Shown piece after piece: positions 37,418 to 44,772 of a DNA stretch of 44,772 bases. The notes beneath the pieces were generated by a model. The model was not told the origin of the DNA. It ran no database searches and saw nothing but the letters and a program-made list of their open reading frames with translations. The translations under genes and the position numbers were made by a program. Source of the DNA: Modestobacter marinus (GTDB lineage Bacteria > Actinomycetota > Actinomycetes > Mycobacteriales > Geodermatophilaceae); assembly GCF_019799945.1 (NCBI RefSeq), contig NZ_JABGCH010000035.1, positions 1 to 44,772 on the forward strand. The letters run 5' to 3'. Each line of letters starts with the position of its first letter. Position 1 is the stretch's first letter.

Positions 37418-37531
37418 GTGAAGGTCCAGCCGTCGGTGAAGAAGATCTGCGACAAGTGCAAGGTGATCCGCCGGCACGGCCGGGTCATGGTCATCTGCGA
37501 CAACGCCCGGCACAAGCAGCGCCAGGGCTGA
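37418..37531 (+). CDS. rpmJ: 50S ribosomal protein L36 (zinc form)
   Basis: 37 residues: [19 protein letters not shown] then a terminal [12 protein letters not shown]. Zinc ligands C11, C14, C27 and H32 are intact. GTG start at 37418, preceded by GAGGAATGAGGGG. It lies between infA and rpsM as in other actinobacteria. Confidence 0.97.
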   Translation: MKVQPSVKKICDKCKVIRRHGRVMVICDNARHKQRQG

Positions 37532-37545
37532 GGGAGTACCTGAAC

Positions 37546-37926
37546 ATGGCACGACTGGCTGGCGTCGACCTTCCCCGCGACAAGCGGATGGAGATCGCGC
37601 TCACCTACATCTACGGGATCGGCAAGACCTCCGCGAAGGAGACCCTGGCCGCGACGGGCGTCAGCCCGGACCTGCGCGCCCGGGACCTCACGGACGAGGA
37701 CCTGCTGAAGCTGCGCGACTACATCGACGAGCACTTCCGGGTCGAGGGTGACCTCCGCCGTGAGGTCGCCGCCGACATCCGTCGCAAGATCGAGATCGGC
37801 TGCTACCAGGGCCTGCGGCACCGCCGCGGCCTCCCGGTCCACGGTCAGCGCACCCGCACCAATGCGCGCTCCAGCAAGGGCCCGCGCAAGACCATCGCCG
37901 GCAAGAAGAAGGCCGGCAAGAAGTAA
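37546..37926 (+). CDS. rpsM: 30S ribosomal protein S13
   Basis: 126 residues: [34 protein letters not shown], and C-terminal [38 protein letters not shown]. Contacts P-site tRNA and S19. The ATG at 37546 was chosen by family; the longer ORF runs through rpmJ in another frame. Confidence 0.98.
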   Translation: MARLAGVDLPRDKRMEIALTYIYGIGKTSAKETLAATGVSPDLRARDLTDEDLLKLRDYIDEHFRVEGDLRREVAADIRRKIEIGCYQGLRHRRGLPVHGQRTRTNARSSKGPRKTIAGKKKAGKK

Positions 37927-37934
37927 GCAGTTCG

Positions 37935-37977
37935 GCGCGCCGTCGCAGCGCACCCGCAGGGGGGAGCGACGGCGCGC
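37935..37977 (+). promoter_or_regulatory. Stem-loop between rpsM and rpsK
   Basis: Perfect 12-bp stem, GCGCGCCGTCGC (37935-37946) and GCGACGGCGCGC (37966-37977), with a 19-nt loop, 8 nt after the rpsM stop and inside an operon. No T-tract. Possible r-protein binding or processing site; the regulator is unknown. Confidence 0.5.
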
Positions 37978-38019
37978 TGCTGCGACATCTGGCCACGAGC
38001 AGACAGGACACGCTGAAGA

Positions 38020-38427
38020 ATGCCTCCCAGGGCCCGCGCGGCAGCCGGCACCAAGAAGGTGCGCCGCAAGGAGAAGAAGAACGTCGCCCACGGCGCGGCG
38101 CACATCAAGAGCACGTTCAACAACACGATCGTGTCGATCACCGACCCGACCGGGAACGTGATCAGCTGGGCCTCCGCCGGCCACGTCGGTTTCAAGGGCT
38201 CCCGCAAGTCGACCCCCTTCGCCGCGCAGATGGCCGCCGAGAACGCGGCCCGCAAGGCGCAGGAGCACGGCATGCGCAAGGTCGACGTCTTCGTCAAGGG
38301 CCCGGGTTCGGGCCGCGAGACCGCGATCCGCTCGCTGCAGGCCACCGGCCTCGAGGTGGGTCAGATCCAGGACGTGACGCCGCAGCCGCACAACGGCTGC
38401 CGCCCCAAGAAGCGCCGCCGGGTCTGA
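38020..38427 (+). CDS. rpsK: 30S ribosomal protein S11
   Basis: 135 residues: basic N-terminus, [55 protein letters not shown], and the C-terminal [16 protein letters not shown]. Platform protein next to the mRNA exit. Confidence 0.98.
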   Translation: MPPRARAAAGTKKVRRKEKKNVAHGAAHIKSTFNNTIVSITDPTGNVISWASAGHVGFKGSRKSTPFAAQMAAENAARKAQEHGMRKVDVFVKGPGSGRETAIRSLQATGLEVGQIQDVTPQPHNGCRPKKRRRV

Positions 38428-38462
38428 CCGGTCACTGACGAGAAGAACGAGGAGTACCTGAC

Positions 38463-39089
38463 GTGGCCCGTTACACCGGAGCCGACTGCCGCCTGTGCCG
38501 GCGCGAGAAGATGAAGCTGTTCCTCAAGGGCAGCAAGTGCGAGTCCCCGAAGTGCCCGATCGAGATCCGGCCGTACCCGCCGGGCGAGCACGGCCGGGGC
38601 CGCAGCAAGGACAGCGAGTACCTGCTGCAGCTGCGTGAGAAGCAGAAGGCGCGCCGCATCTACGGCGTGCTGGAGAAGCAGTTCCGCGGCTACTACGAAG
38701 AGGCCAACAAGAAGACCGGTAAGACCGGTGAGGTCCTGCTGCAGATCCTGGAGTCGCGGCTGGACAACGTCGTGTACCGGGCCGGCTTCGCCGAGTCCCG
38801 TGACATGGCCCGCCAGCTCGTGCGCCACGGCCACATCAAGGTCAACGGCCGCAAGGTGGACATCCCGTCCTTCCGGGTGAGCGCCCAGGACATCGTCGAG
38901 GTGACCGCGAAGTCCACCGAGATGGTGCCGTTCCAGATCGCCCAGGCCAAGGCCGGCCAGCGTCCGGTCCCGCCGTGGCTGGAGGTCATCAGCACGCAGC
39001 TGAAGGTGCTGGTTCACAGCATCCCGGCGCGCCAGGTAATCGACACCCCGGTGCAGGAGCAGCTGATCGTGGAGCTCTACTCCAAGTAG
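38463..39089 (+). CDS. rpsD: 30S ribosomal protein S4 (zinc form)
   Basis: 208 residues from a GTG. The N-terminal domain carries C9, C12, C26 and C31 (CxxC, then KCESPKC), the zinc-containing type, unlike the cysteine-free S4 of Mycobacterium tuberculosis. [12 protein letters not shown] and [25 protein letters not shown] follow. The S4 RNA-binding domain is [37 protein letters not shown]. Primary 16S rRNA binder; represses this operon in E. coli. Confidence 0.98.
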   Translation: MARYTGADCRLCRREKMKLFLKGSKCESPKCPIEIRPYPPGEHGRGRSKDSEYLLQLREKQKARRIYGVLEKQFRGYYEEANKKTGKTGEVLLQILESRLDNVVYRAGFAESRDMARQLVRHGHIKVNGRKVDIPSFRVSAQDIVEVTAKSTEMVPFQIAQAKAGQRPVPPWLEVISTQLKVLVHSIPARQVIDTPVQEQLIVELYSK

Positions 39090-39157
39090 TCGAAGGACCC
39101 CCGTGCACCGCCCCACGCCACGCTTCGCGCGGCGGGGGCTCTGCACGGGGGCCGCAC
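39090..39157 (+). repeat. Post-stop palindrome, copy 8
   Basis: Starts TCGAAGGACCCCC after the rpsD stop, matching the start of copy 2. Perfect 10-bp outer arms CCCCCGTGCA (39098-39107) and TGCACGGGGG (39142-39151); inner part contains CACGCTTCGCGCGG. Lies between rpsD and rpoA. Confidence 0.75.
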
Positions 39158-39249
39158 GACGGCGGGACGGGCGGACCGATGTCCGTCCCGCCGGCACCAT
39201 CCCTCTCGGCGTCATATGGCGGGTGCCGGAGGACCTGAAGGAGATCACC

Positions 39250-40317
39250 ATGCTCATCGCACAGCGTCCGACCCTCACCGAGGAGACGATCGACGCCCAG
39301 CGTTCGCGGTTCGTCATCGAGCCGCTGGAGCCGGGCTTCGGCTACACCCTCGGCAACTCCCTGCGTCGCACCCTGCTGTCCTCGATCCCCGGCGCTGCTG
39401 TCACCAGCATCCGCATCGAGGGCACCCTGCACGAGTTCACCACCGTGCCGGGCGTCAAGGAGGACGTCACCGAGATCATCCTGAACCTCAAGGGCCTGGT
39501 CGTCAGCTCCGACTCCGACGAGCCGGTGACCATGTACCTGCGCAAGCAGGGTCCCGGTGAGGTGACCGCGGCCGACATCGCGCCGCCGGCCGGGGTCGAG
39601 GTGCACAACCCCGAGCTGCACATCGCGACGCTCAACGCCAAGGGCCGGCTGGAGATCGAGCTGGTCGTCGAGCGCGGCCGCGGCTACGTGCCGGCCACGC
39701 AGAACAAGCAGCCCGGTCAGGAGATCGGCCGCATCCCGGTCGACTCGATCTACTCGCCGGTGCTGAAGGTGACCTACGCCGTCGAGGCCACGCGCGTCGA
39801 GCAGCGGACCGACTTCGACCGCCTGGTCGTCGACGTCGAGACGAAGCCGTCGCTCGAGCCCCGCGACGCGATCGCCAGCGCGGGCTCCACCCTGGTCGAG
39901 CTGTTCGGCCTGCTGCGCGAGCTGAACATCGACGCCGAGGGCATCGAGGTCGGGCCGAGCCCGGCCGAGGCGGCCGACATCGCGAACTTCTCGATGCCGA
40001 TAGAGGACATGGACCTCACCGTCCGGTCCTACAACTGCCTCAAGCGCGAGGGCGTCCACACGGTCGGGGAGCTCGTCACCCGGTCCGAGGCCGACCTGCT
40101 CGACATCCGCAACTTCGGTGCGAAGTCGATCGACGAGGTCAAGATGAAGCTCGCCGCCATGGGCCTGGCCCTGAAGGACAGCCCGCCCGGGTTCATCCCC
40201 ACCTCGGTGGAGAGCTACGACGAGGGGTACGAGACCGACGCGTACCAGGGCGACGCCACCTACGGCGACCCGGCCCAGTACGACGAGGGCAACTACCAGG
40301 AGACCGAGCAGCTCTGA
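39250..40317 (+). CDS. rpoA: DNA-directed RNA polymerase subunit alpha
   Basis: 355 residues. N-terminal dimerisation domain with [38 protein letters not shown]. The C-terminal DNA- and activator-binding domain is [51 protein letters not shown]. An acidic, Tyr-rich tail of about 40 residues ends the protein. ATG at 39250 after GAAGGAG. Confidence 0.98.
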   Translation: MLIAQRPTLTEETIDAQRSRFVIEPLEPGFGYTLGNSLRRTLLSSIPGAAVTSIRIEGTLHEFTTVPGVKEDVTEIILNLKGLVVSSDSDEPVTMYLRKQGPGEVTAADIAPPAGVEVHNPELHIATLNAKGRLEIELVVERGRGYVPATQNKQPGQEIGRIPVDSIYSPVLKVTYAVEATRVEQRTDFDRLVVDVETKPSLEPRDAIASAGSTLVELFGLLRELNIDAEGIEVGPSPAEAADIANFSMPIEDMDLTVRSYNCLKREGVHTVGELVTRSEADLLDIRNFGAKSIDEVKMKLAAMGLALKDSPPGFIPTSVESYDEGYETDAYQGDATYGDPAQYDEGNYQETEQL

Positions 40318-40370
40318 AGAAGGACCCCGCTGCCCCCGCTCGCACGCTCGCGGCGGGGGCAGCGGGGCCG
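40318..40370 (+). repeat. Post-stop palindrome, copy 9 (longest perfect stem)
   Basis: AGAAGGACCCC after the rpoA stop. Perfect 15-bp arms CCCCGCTGCCCCCGC (40325-40339) and its complement (40353-40367), around loop TCGCACGCTCGCG. Loop core shared with copy 5. Lies between rpoA and rplQ. Confidence 0.75.
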
Positions 40371-40458
40371 ACCCGGCCAGCCGCACGGGTGGCCAGCACA
40401 ACGCAGTACGGAGACGCAGCCGGCAGCCCCCCGCCCGGCAGCCTGAGGAAGGACCGAC

Positions 40459-41217
40459 ATGCCCACCCCCACCAAGGGCCCCCGTCTCGGCGGTTCGCCG
40501 TCGCACGAGCGGCTGATGCTGGCCAACCTGGCCACTTCGCTGTTCGAGCACGGGCGGATCACCACCACCGAGACCAAGGCCAAGCGGCTCCGTCCGTACG
40601 CCGAGAAGCTGGTCACCTTCGCCAAGCGTGGTGACCTGCACGCCCGTCGCCAGGTGATGACGCAGATCCGGGACAAGGACGTCGTCCACCACCTGTTCGC
40701 CGAGATCGGGCCGCGCTACGCGAACCGCCCCGGTGGCTACACCCGCATCGTCAAGGTCGGTCCGCGCAAGGGCGACAACGCCCCCATGGCCATCATCGAG
40801 CTGGTCGAGGGCCTGACGGTCGCCCAGGAGGCGGTCGGCGAGGCCGAGCGCGCCCGCGGCACCCGTTTCGCCGCCGGCGCCGGCGCCGCCTCGGCGGCCG
40901 GTGAGGTCACCGCCGACGAGGTCGAGACCACCGGCCCCGGCGGGGACACCAGCCCCGCGGTCACCGCCGGTGCCGAGGGCGTCGAGGACGCCCAGGAGGT
41001 CGTCGCCGACGTGTTCAACCCGGACGGCGAGCGCCAGGACGACGGCGACGTCACCCCGCAGCCCACGGCCGAGAACCTCGCCGTGGTCGACGACCCGGCG
41101 CTGTCCCCGGACGTGGCCAAGGCCGCGGCCGCCGAGGTGGAGGCCGCTGAGCTCGGCGACGCCGCCACCGCCGGCACCCACGCCCCGGGTGGCGAGCCCG
41201 AGGTCGACCCCAAGTGA
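40459..41217 (+). CDS. rplQ: 50S ribosomal protein L17 with long acidic C-terminal extension
   Basis: 252 residues, about twice the E. coli length. The L17 core is residues 1-120: [59 protein letters not shown] and [23 protein letters not shown]. The remaining 130 residues are rich in Ala, Glu, Asp, Thr and Val with no predicted fold; actinobacterial L17 often has a tail but this one is long. ATG after TGAGGAAGGA. Confidence 0.97.
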   Translation: MPTPTKGPRLGGSPSHERLMLANLATSLFEHGRITTTETKAKRLRPYAEKLVTFAKRGDLHARRQVMTQIRDKDVVHHLFAEIGPRYANRPGGYTRIVKVGPRKGDNAPMAIIELVEGLTVAQEAVGEAERARGTRFAAGAGAASAAGEVTADEVETTGPGGDTSPAVTAGAEGVEDAQEVVADVFNPDGERQDDGDVTPQPTAENLAVVDDPALSPDVAKAAAAEVEAAELGDAATAGTHAPGGEPEVDPK

Positions 41218-41222
41218 TCCGG

Positions 41223-41243
41223 CCGGCCTCACGCTGAGGCCGG
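41223..41243 (+). terminator. Hairpin after rplQ, next to truA start
   Basis: 9-bp stem CCGGCCTCA/TGAGGCCGG with CGC loop, 5 nt after the rplQ stop and ending 5 nt before the truA ATG, so it occupies the place where the truA ribosome site should be. Confidence 0.6.
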
Positions 41244-41248
41244 GATCG

Positions 41249-42097
41249 ATGGACCACCTGCACGCAACGGACGAGCCCGCCACCGCACCCGGTGGCGGGC
41301 TCGTCCGCGTCCGGCTGGACGTCTCCTACGACGGGACGGCGCTGCACGGCTGGGCTCGCCAGCCCGCCCAGCGCACCGTGCAGGGCGAGCTGGAGCTGGC
41401 CCTGGCCACCGTGCTGCGGCACGACGTCGACCTGACCGTGGCCGGCCGCACCGACGCCGGGGTGCACGCCACCGGCCAGGTCGCGCACACCGATCTGCCC
41501 GCCGAGCTGTTCGCGCAGCACCAGCCGCGGCTGCTGCGCCGGCTGCGGGGCGTGCTGGCGCCGGACATCGCGGTCACCGCCGTCCGGACGGTCAGCCCCG
41601 ACTTCGACGCCCGGTTCGCCGCGCTGGCCCGGCACTACGTCTACCGGCTCACCGACGCCGACGCGGGCGCCCCGCCGCTGCGCCGCGCGGACACGGTGGC
41701 CTGGCCGCGGACGCTGGACGCCGACGCGATGCGGCTGGCGGCCGGGCTGCTGCTCGGTGAGCACGACTTCGCCGCCTTCTGCCGGCGGCGTGAGGGGGCG
41801 ACGACCGTCCGGACCCTGCTGGACCTGCGGGTGCGCCGCGACGGCGACCTGATCGAGGTGGCGGCCTCGGCGGACGCCTTCTGCCACTCCATGGTGCGCA
41901 GCCTGGTCGGCGGGCTGACCGCGGTCGGCGAGGGCCGCCGTCCCCCGGAGTGGCCCGGGTCCCTACTGTCCCGGCGGGAGCGGGCCAACGACGTCCCGGT
42001 GGCCCCGGCGGGCGGGCTCACCCTCGTGCGGGTCGACTACCCCGACGACGACCAGCTGGCCGTGCGGGCCCGCGTCACCCGGGCCCGGCGGGACTAG
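41249..42097 (+). CDS. truA: tRNA pseudouridine(38-40) synthase TruA
   Basis: 282 residues. [28 protein letters not shown], the catalytic [16 protein letters not shown] with nucleophile D69, RHYVYRL, and [18 protein letters not shown]. Modifies U38-40 in the tRNA anticodon arm. ATG at 41249 is the only usual start that keeps the [10 protein letters not shown] motif. Codons 7-20 contain a 17-bp hairpin. The stop lies in a CTAG shared with the convergent gene. Confidence 0.95.
   Translation: MDHLHATDEPATAPGGGLVRVRLDVSYDGTALHGWARQPAQRTVQGELELALATVLRHDVDLTVAGRTDAGVHATGQVAHTDLPAELFAQHQPRLLRRLRGVLAPDIAVTAVRTVSPDFDARFAALARHYVYRLTDADAGAPPLRRADTVAWPRTLDADAMRLAAGLLLGEHDFAAFCRRREGATTVRTLLDLRVRRDGDLIEVAASADAFCHSMVRSLVGGLTAVGEGRRPPEWPGSLLSRRERANDVPVAPAGGLTLVRVDYPDDDQLAVRARVTRARRD
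41269..41306 (+). terminator. 17-bp terminator-like hairpin inside the truA coding start
   Basis: Perfect inverted repeat: 41269-41285 pairs with 41290-41306 around loop CACC. It lies in codons 7-20 of the assigned truA. By strength and position it looks like the rpsM-rplQ operon terminator. Confidence 0.7.
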
Positions 42098-42756
42098 GGA
42101 AGGGCGGCGACCGCCTCGGGGATGGGGGTGTCTCCACCGACCAGCTCCACGACCTCGTTCCACTTGCCGGCGACGAGGATCTCGGCGAGCACGGCCGCGA
42201 CGTCGTCCCGGGGGACGGTCCCGGGTGCGACACCGTGGGTGAGGGTGACCCGCCCGGTGCCCGGCTCGTCGGTGAGGCCACCGGGCCGCACGATCGTGGT
42301 GTCGAGGGCCCGCCGGGGCAGGATCCGGTCCTCGGCTGCCAGCTTGGCCTGCAGGTACGCGGCGAAGACCGGGTCCATGCCCCGTGGCGTGCCCTGCCGG
42401 GCCTGCTCCACGCCCATGGAGGAGACCAGCAGGTAGGGCCGCACCCCCGCGCGCTCGGCCGCGTCGGCGAGCAGGAGGGCGGCGCCCTTGTCGACCGTGG
42501 ACTTCCGCTCGGCGCCGCTCCCCGGGCCCGCGCCGGCGGCGAAGACGACGGCGTCGGCGCCCTTCAGGACGGTGGCGACGTCGTCGACCGTCGCCTGCTC
42601 GAGGTCCACCACCACCGGCTCGACCCCGTCGGACTCCAGGTCCGCCCGGTGGTCGGGGTTGCGGATGATGCCGGCGACCGAGTGGCCGTCGCCGGTGAGC
42701 AGCCTGCCGAGACGACGGGCGACCTGACCGTGGGCTCCTGCGATGACGACGCGCAT
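42094..42756 (-). CDS. NAD(P)-binding protein, atypical SDR / NmrA-like
   Basis: 220 residues. Rossmann start [18 protein letters not shown] (GxxGxxxR variant), [26 protein letters not shown], the [12 protein letters not shown] segment replacing the classical YxxxK, and [12 protein letters not shown]. The substrate is unknown; relatives are often stress or redox sensors. Downstream of mobA on the same strand after 32 nt. Its TAG and the truA TAG overlap in one CTAG. Confidence 0.82.
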   Translation of the reverse strand: MRVVIAGAHGQVARRLGRLLTGDGHSVAGIIRNPDHRADLESDGVEPVVVDLEQATVDDVATVLKGADAVVFAAGAGPGSGAERKSTVDKGAALLLADAAERAGVRPYLLVSSMGVEQARQGTPRGMDPVFAAYLQAKLAAEDRILPRRALDTTIVRPGGLTDEPGTGRVTLTHGVAPGTVPRDDVAAVLAEILVAGKWNEVVELVGGDTPIPEAVAALP

Positions 42757-42788
42757 GCCCGGGGGCTACCCGCTGGGTCGCCCGGCAG

Positions 42789-43373
42789 TCAGCGGCGGCG
42801 GGGGGCGGCGCGGGCGCGGGCCAGCTCGGCGGGGGTGTCGCAGTCGGTCCACGGCGGGGGCGCGCCCGGCGGCACCGGCGGGTGGTACCGGCGGACGGCG
42901 AGCGGGGATAGCACGGCGCGCAGCGGGGCGTGCGGCCGGACGCCGACCAGCGCGCTCCGCAGGACGGCGGTGCGCCACACGCCGAGGAGCAGCTGGTCGG
43001 TGCCGGTGTCGTCGACGACCAGCACGCCGTCCCCGGTGAGCCGGGAGCGCAGCTCGGCGACCACGGCCGGGGTCACGAACGGCAGGTCACCGGCCAGGAC
43101 GGCGACCACCTCGGTGTCCACGGCTCCCAGGCCCGCCGCCAGCGCGGGCACCGGCCCTCCGCCCGGCGGGTCCTCCCGCACGACGAGCACTCCGTCCGGG
43201 ACCGGTTGCGGCGGGCCGACGACCACCCGCGGGCTGGCCCCCTCGACCGCCGCGAGCACGGTGGCGAGCATGCTCCGGCCGCCCACCTGGAGCTGGGGCT
43301 TGGCCTGCCCGCCGAGGCGCTTGGCCCGCCCGCCGGCGAGGACGACGGCGCCGAACGGCGGCAGAGCGGTCAT
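42789..43373 (-). CDS. mobA: Molybdenum cofactor guanylyltransferase (MobA-like)
   Basis: 194 residues. Nucleotidyltransferase signature VVLAGGRAKRLGGQAK (canonical LAGGxSxRMGxDK is slightly altered) and LAGDLPFV with the metal-binding Asp; ends TDCDTPAELARA. Adds GMP to molybdopterin. The divergent neighbour fdhD supports this pathway. ATG at 43373 has no clear ribosome site; a TACCGT box 8 nt upstream suggests a leaderless mRNA. Confidence 0.88.
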   Translation of the reverse strand: MTALPPFGAVVLAGGRAKRLGGQAKPQLQVGGRSMLATVLAAVEGASPRVVVGPPQPVPDGVLVVREDPPGGGPVPALAAGLGAVDTEVVAVLAGDLPFVTPAVVAELRSRLTGDGVLVVDDTGTDQLLLGVWRTAVLRSALVGVRPHAPLRAVLSPLAVRRYHPPVPPGAPPPWTDCDTPAELARARAAPRRR

Positions 43374-43381
43374 GGGGAGGA

Positions 43382-43409
43382 ACGGTAGGGGGCGACGGGT
43401 GGGTACCGT
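43382..43409. promoter_or_regulatory. Symmetric divergent promoter of mobA and fdhD
   Basis: Inverted repeat ACGGTA (43382-43387) and TACCGT (43404-43409) with 16 nt between. Each arm reads TACCGT towards its own gene and lies exactly 8 nt before the start codon of mobA (minus) or fdhD (plus). Both fit -10 boxes of leaderless transcripts. An operator for a dimeric regulator is the alternative. Confidence 0.5.
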
Positions 43410-43417
43410 CAGTCCTC

Positions 43418-44248
43418 GTGGGACGAGTCACCAGCCGGATGCCCGTGCTGCGCATCCGCGGGCCGGTGCACACCCGGCGTCCGGACACCGTGGCGGCCGA
43501 GGAGCCGCTGGAGATCCGGCTGGCCGGGCGGCCGCTCGCGGTCACCATGCGCACGCCCGGGGACGACTTCGACCTGGTGCACGGCTTCCTGGCCACCGAG
43601 GGCGTGATCCGCACGTCGGCGGACCTGTCCGGGCTGCGGTACTGCAACTCGGTCGACGACGAGGGGCGCAACACCTACAACGTGGTCGACGTCGATCTGG
43701 CCCCGGGCATCGAGGCGCCCGACACCGCGCTGGACCGGAACTTCTACACCTCCAGCTCCTGCGGCGTCTGCGGCAAGGCGAGCATCGACGCCATCCGGAC
43801 CAGGACGCCCTACGACGTCGCGGCGGACGACGTCCGGGTGACGCTGGAGACGCTGCTCGCCCTGCCGGACCGGCTGCGCGCCGCGCAGGAGGTGTTCGAC
43901 CGGACCGGTGGCCTGCACGCCGCGGGGCTGTTCACCGCAGGAGGTGAGCTGGTCGCCCTGCGCGAGGACGTTGGCCGGCACAACGCCGTGGACAAGGTCG
44001 TCGGCGACGCGGTGCGGGAGGGTCGGGTGCCGTTGACCCGGCACGTCCTGATGGTCAGCGGCCGCTCCTCCTTCGAGCTGACCCAGAAGGCCGCGATGGC
44101 CGGGGTGCCGGTGCTGGCCGCGGTCTCCGCGCCCAGCTCGCTGGCGGTCGAGCTCGCCGCGGACGCCGGCATCACGCTGGTCGGCTTCCTCCGCGGCGAC
44201 GGCTGCAACGTCTACACCCACCCGGACCGGATCGTCTTGCCCGAGTGA
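43418..44248 (+). CDS. fdhD: Formate dehydrogenase accessory sulfurtransferase FdhD
   Basis: 276 residues. EEPLEIRLAGRPLAVTMRTPGDDFDLVHGFLATEGVI, the sulfur-transfer motif SSSCGVCGKASID (C115, C118), REDVGRHNAVDKVVG and SGRSSFELTQKAAMAGVP. Moves sulfur from a cysteine desulfurase to the molybdenum cofactor of formate dehydrogenase. GTG at 43418, preceded by TACCGT 8 nt upstream and no ribosome site. No formate dehydrogenase gene is in the window. Confidence 0.95.
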   Translation: MGRVTSRMPVLRIRGPVHTRRPDTVAAEEPLEIRLAGRPLAVTMRTPGDDFDLVHGFLATEGVIRTSADLSGLRYCNSVDDEGRNTYNVVDVDLAPGIEAPDTALDRNFYTSSSCGVCGKASIDAIRTRTPYDVAADDVRVTLETLLALPDRLRAAQEVFDRTGGLHAAGLFTAGGELVALREDVGRHNAVDKVVGDAVREGRVPLTRHVLMVSGRSSFELTQKAAMAGVPVLAAVSAPSSLAVELAADAGITLVGFLRGDGCNVYTHPDRIVLPE

Positions 44249-44268
44249 CAACGGGAGAGGACCCCGTC

Positions 44269-44631
44269 GTGCCCACCCCACGCGCCGTCGCGGAGGCGTT
44301 CTCCGGTCACCGCTTTCCCGACGCCTACGGCTCCCTGCACCCCGACGTCCGCTGGACGCAGGTCGGCCAGGAGGTGCTCACCGGCCGGCAGGCGGTGGTC
44401 GACGCCTGCGAGGCCACGCTCGCTGAGCTGGTGACGACGACGGTGGAGTTCTCCCGCTTCCTCGTGGTCGCCGACGAGAACGCCGCAGCCGTGGACGTCG
44501 TCGGCCGCTACGTCGACGCCGACGGCGCGACCAGCGTGGGGTGCTCCTGCGACGTCTACGAGTTCCGAGACGGGATGGTCACCGCGATCACGTCCTACGC
44601 CGTCGAGCTGTACCTGCCGGCGCTCGACTGA
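44269..44631 (+). CDS. NTF2-like / SnoaL-type small protein
   Basis: 120 residues with a cone-fold pattern: AVAEAFSGHRFPDAYGSLHPDVRWTQVGQEVLTGRQAVVDACEA, AAAVDVVGRYVDADG and VYEFRDGMVTAITSYAVEL. GTG at 44269 is preferred because GGGAGAGGA lies 7 nt upstream; the in-frame GTG at 44245 overlaps the fdhD stop in GTGA and is the alternative. Probably co-transcribed with fdhD. The ligand or enzyme activity cannot be told. Confidence 0.8.
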   Translation: MPTPRAVAEAFSGHRFPDAYGSLHPDVRWTQVGQEVLTGRQAVVDACEATLAELVTTTVEFSRFLVVADENAAAVDVVGRYVDADGATSVGCSCDVYEFRDGMVTAITSYAVELYLPALD

Positions 44632-44772
44632 GGCCGCCGGCCTCGGGCTGCGTCATCCCGCCGGATGGGAGCCCACAGACCCGTGAATAGGTGTGTTGCA
44701 GGCGCGCGTCAGCGCGGGCGGACGAAGTCCGCCGCCCGTCCGGCACCGCGATCAGGTTGGGGTCAGGTGGCG
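44632..44772. other. Right-edge spacer
   Basis: No gene seen. Contains a GGCGGAC-GAA-GTCCGCC hairpin (44717-44733), perhaps the terminator of a gene beyond the edge. Confidence 0.4.

Overview
The window is a high-GC actinobacterial chromosome segment dominated by the main transcription and translation gene block. Very high third-position GC, TTG and GTG starts (rpoB, rpoC, tuf, secY), the actinobacterial insertion in RpoC, the order tRNA-Thr/tRNA-Met/rpmG/hadAB/tRNA-Trp/secE/nusG, and zinc-type S14, S4 and L36 all point to Actinomycetota. The overall look resembles Geodermatophilaceae or relatives, but I cannot fix the genus without a database search.

Layout: 1-650 holds the C-terminal part of an EAL-domain gene with an unrecognisable 5' end. 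747-3540 carries tRNA-Thr, tRNA-Met, rpmG, a hadA/hadB-like dehydratase pair and a lipoprotein M1 metallopeptidase. 3581-8004 carries tRNA-Trp, secE-nusG, rplK-rplA and rplJ-rplL. 8411-16148 is rpoB-rpoC. 16239-18719 is a three-gene island on the minus strand: an F420-type oxidoreductase, a small protein, and a trypsin-fold serine protease. 19065-23720 is the str operon (rpsL, rpsG, fusA, tuf). 23841-29478 is the complete S10 operon. 29670-36921 is the spc operon through secY, adk and map. 36947-42097 is infA, rpmJ, rpsM, rpsK, rpsD, rpoA, rplQ and truA. The right edge has mobA and an NAD(P)-binding protein on the minus strand, divergent from fdhD and a small NTF2-like protein.

The genes work as one growth module: ribosomal proteins, RNA polymerase core subunits, elongation and initiation factors, the Sec channel, adenylate kinase, methionine aminopeptidase and a tRNA pseudouridine synthase. 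mobA and fdhD belong to molybdenum-cofactor enzyme maturation.

No CRISPR array, prophage, insertion sequence or defence system is visible. The most unusual material is non-coding or very small: (i) nine imperfect palindromes of one family, each abutting a stop codon; (ii) an rplN leader with three mutually exclusive hairpins in attenuator topology; (iii) a 17-bp terminator-like hairpin inside the first codons of truA; (iv) a 12-codon ORF bridging rplR and rpsE; (v) a symmetric divergent mobA/fdhD promoter that predicts two leaderless mRNAs; (vi) a serine protease followed by a stand-alone protein resembling the protease's own N-terminal region.
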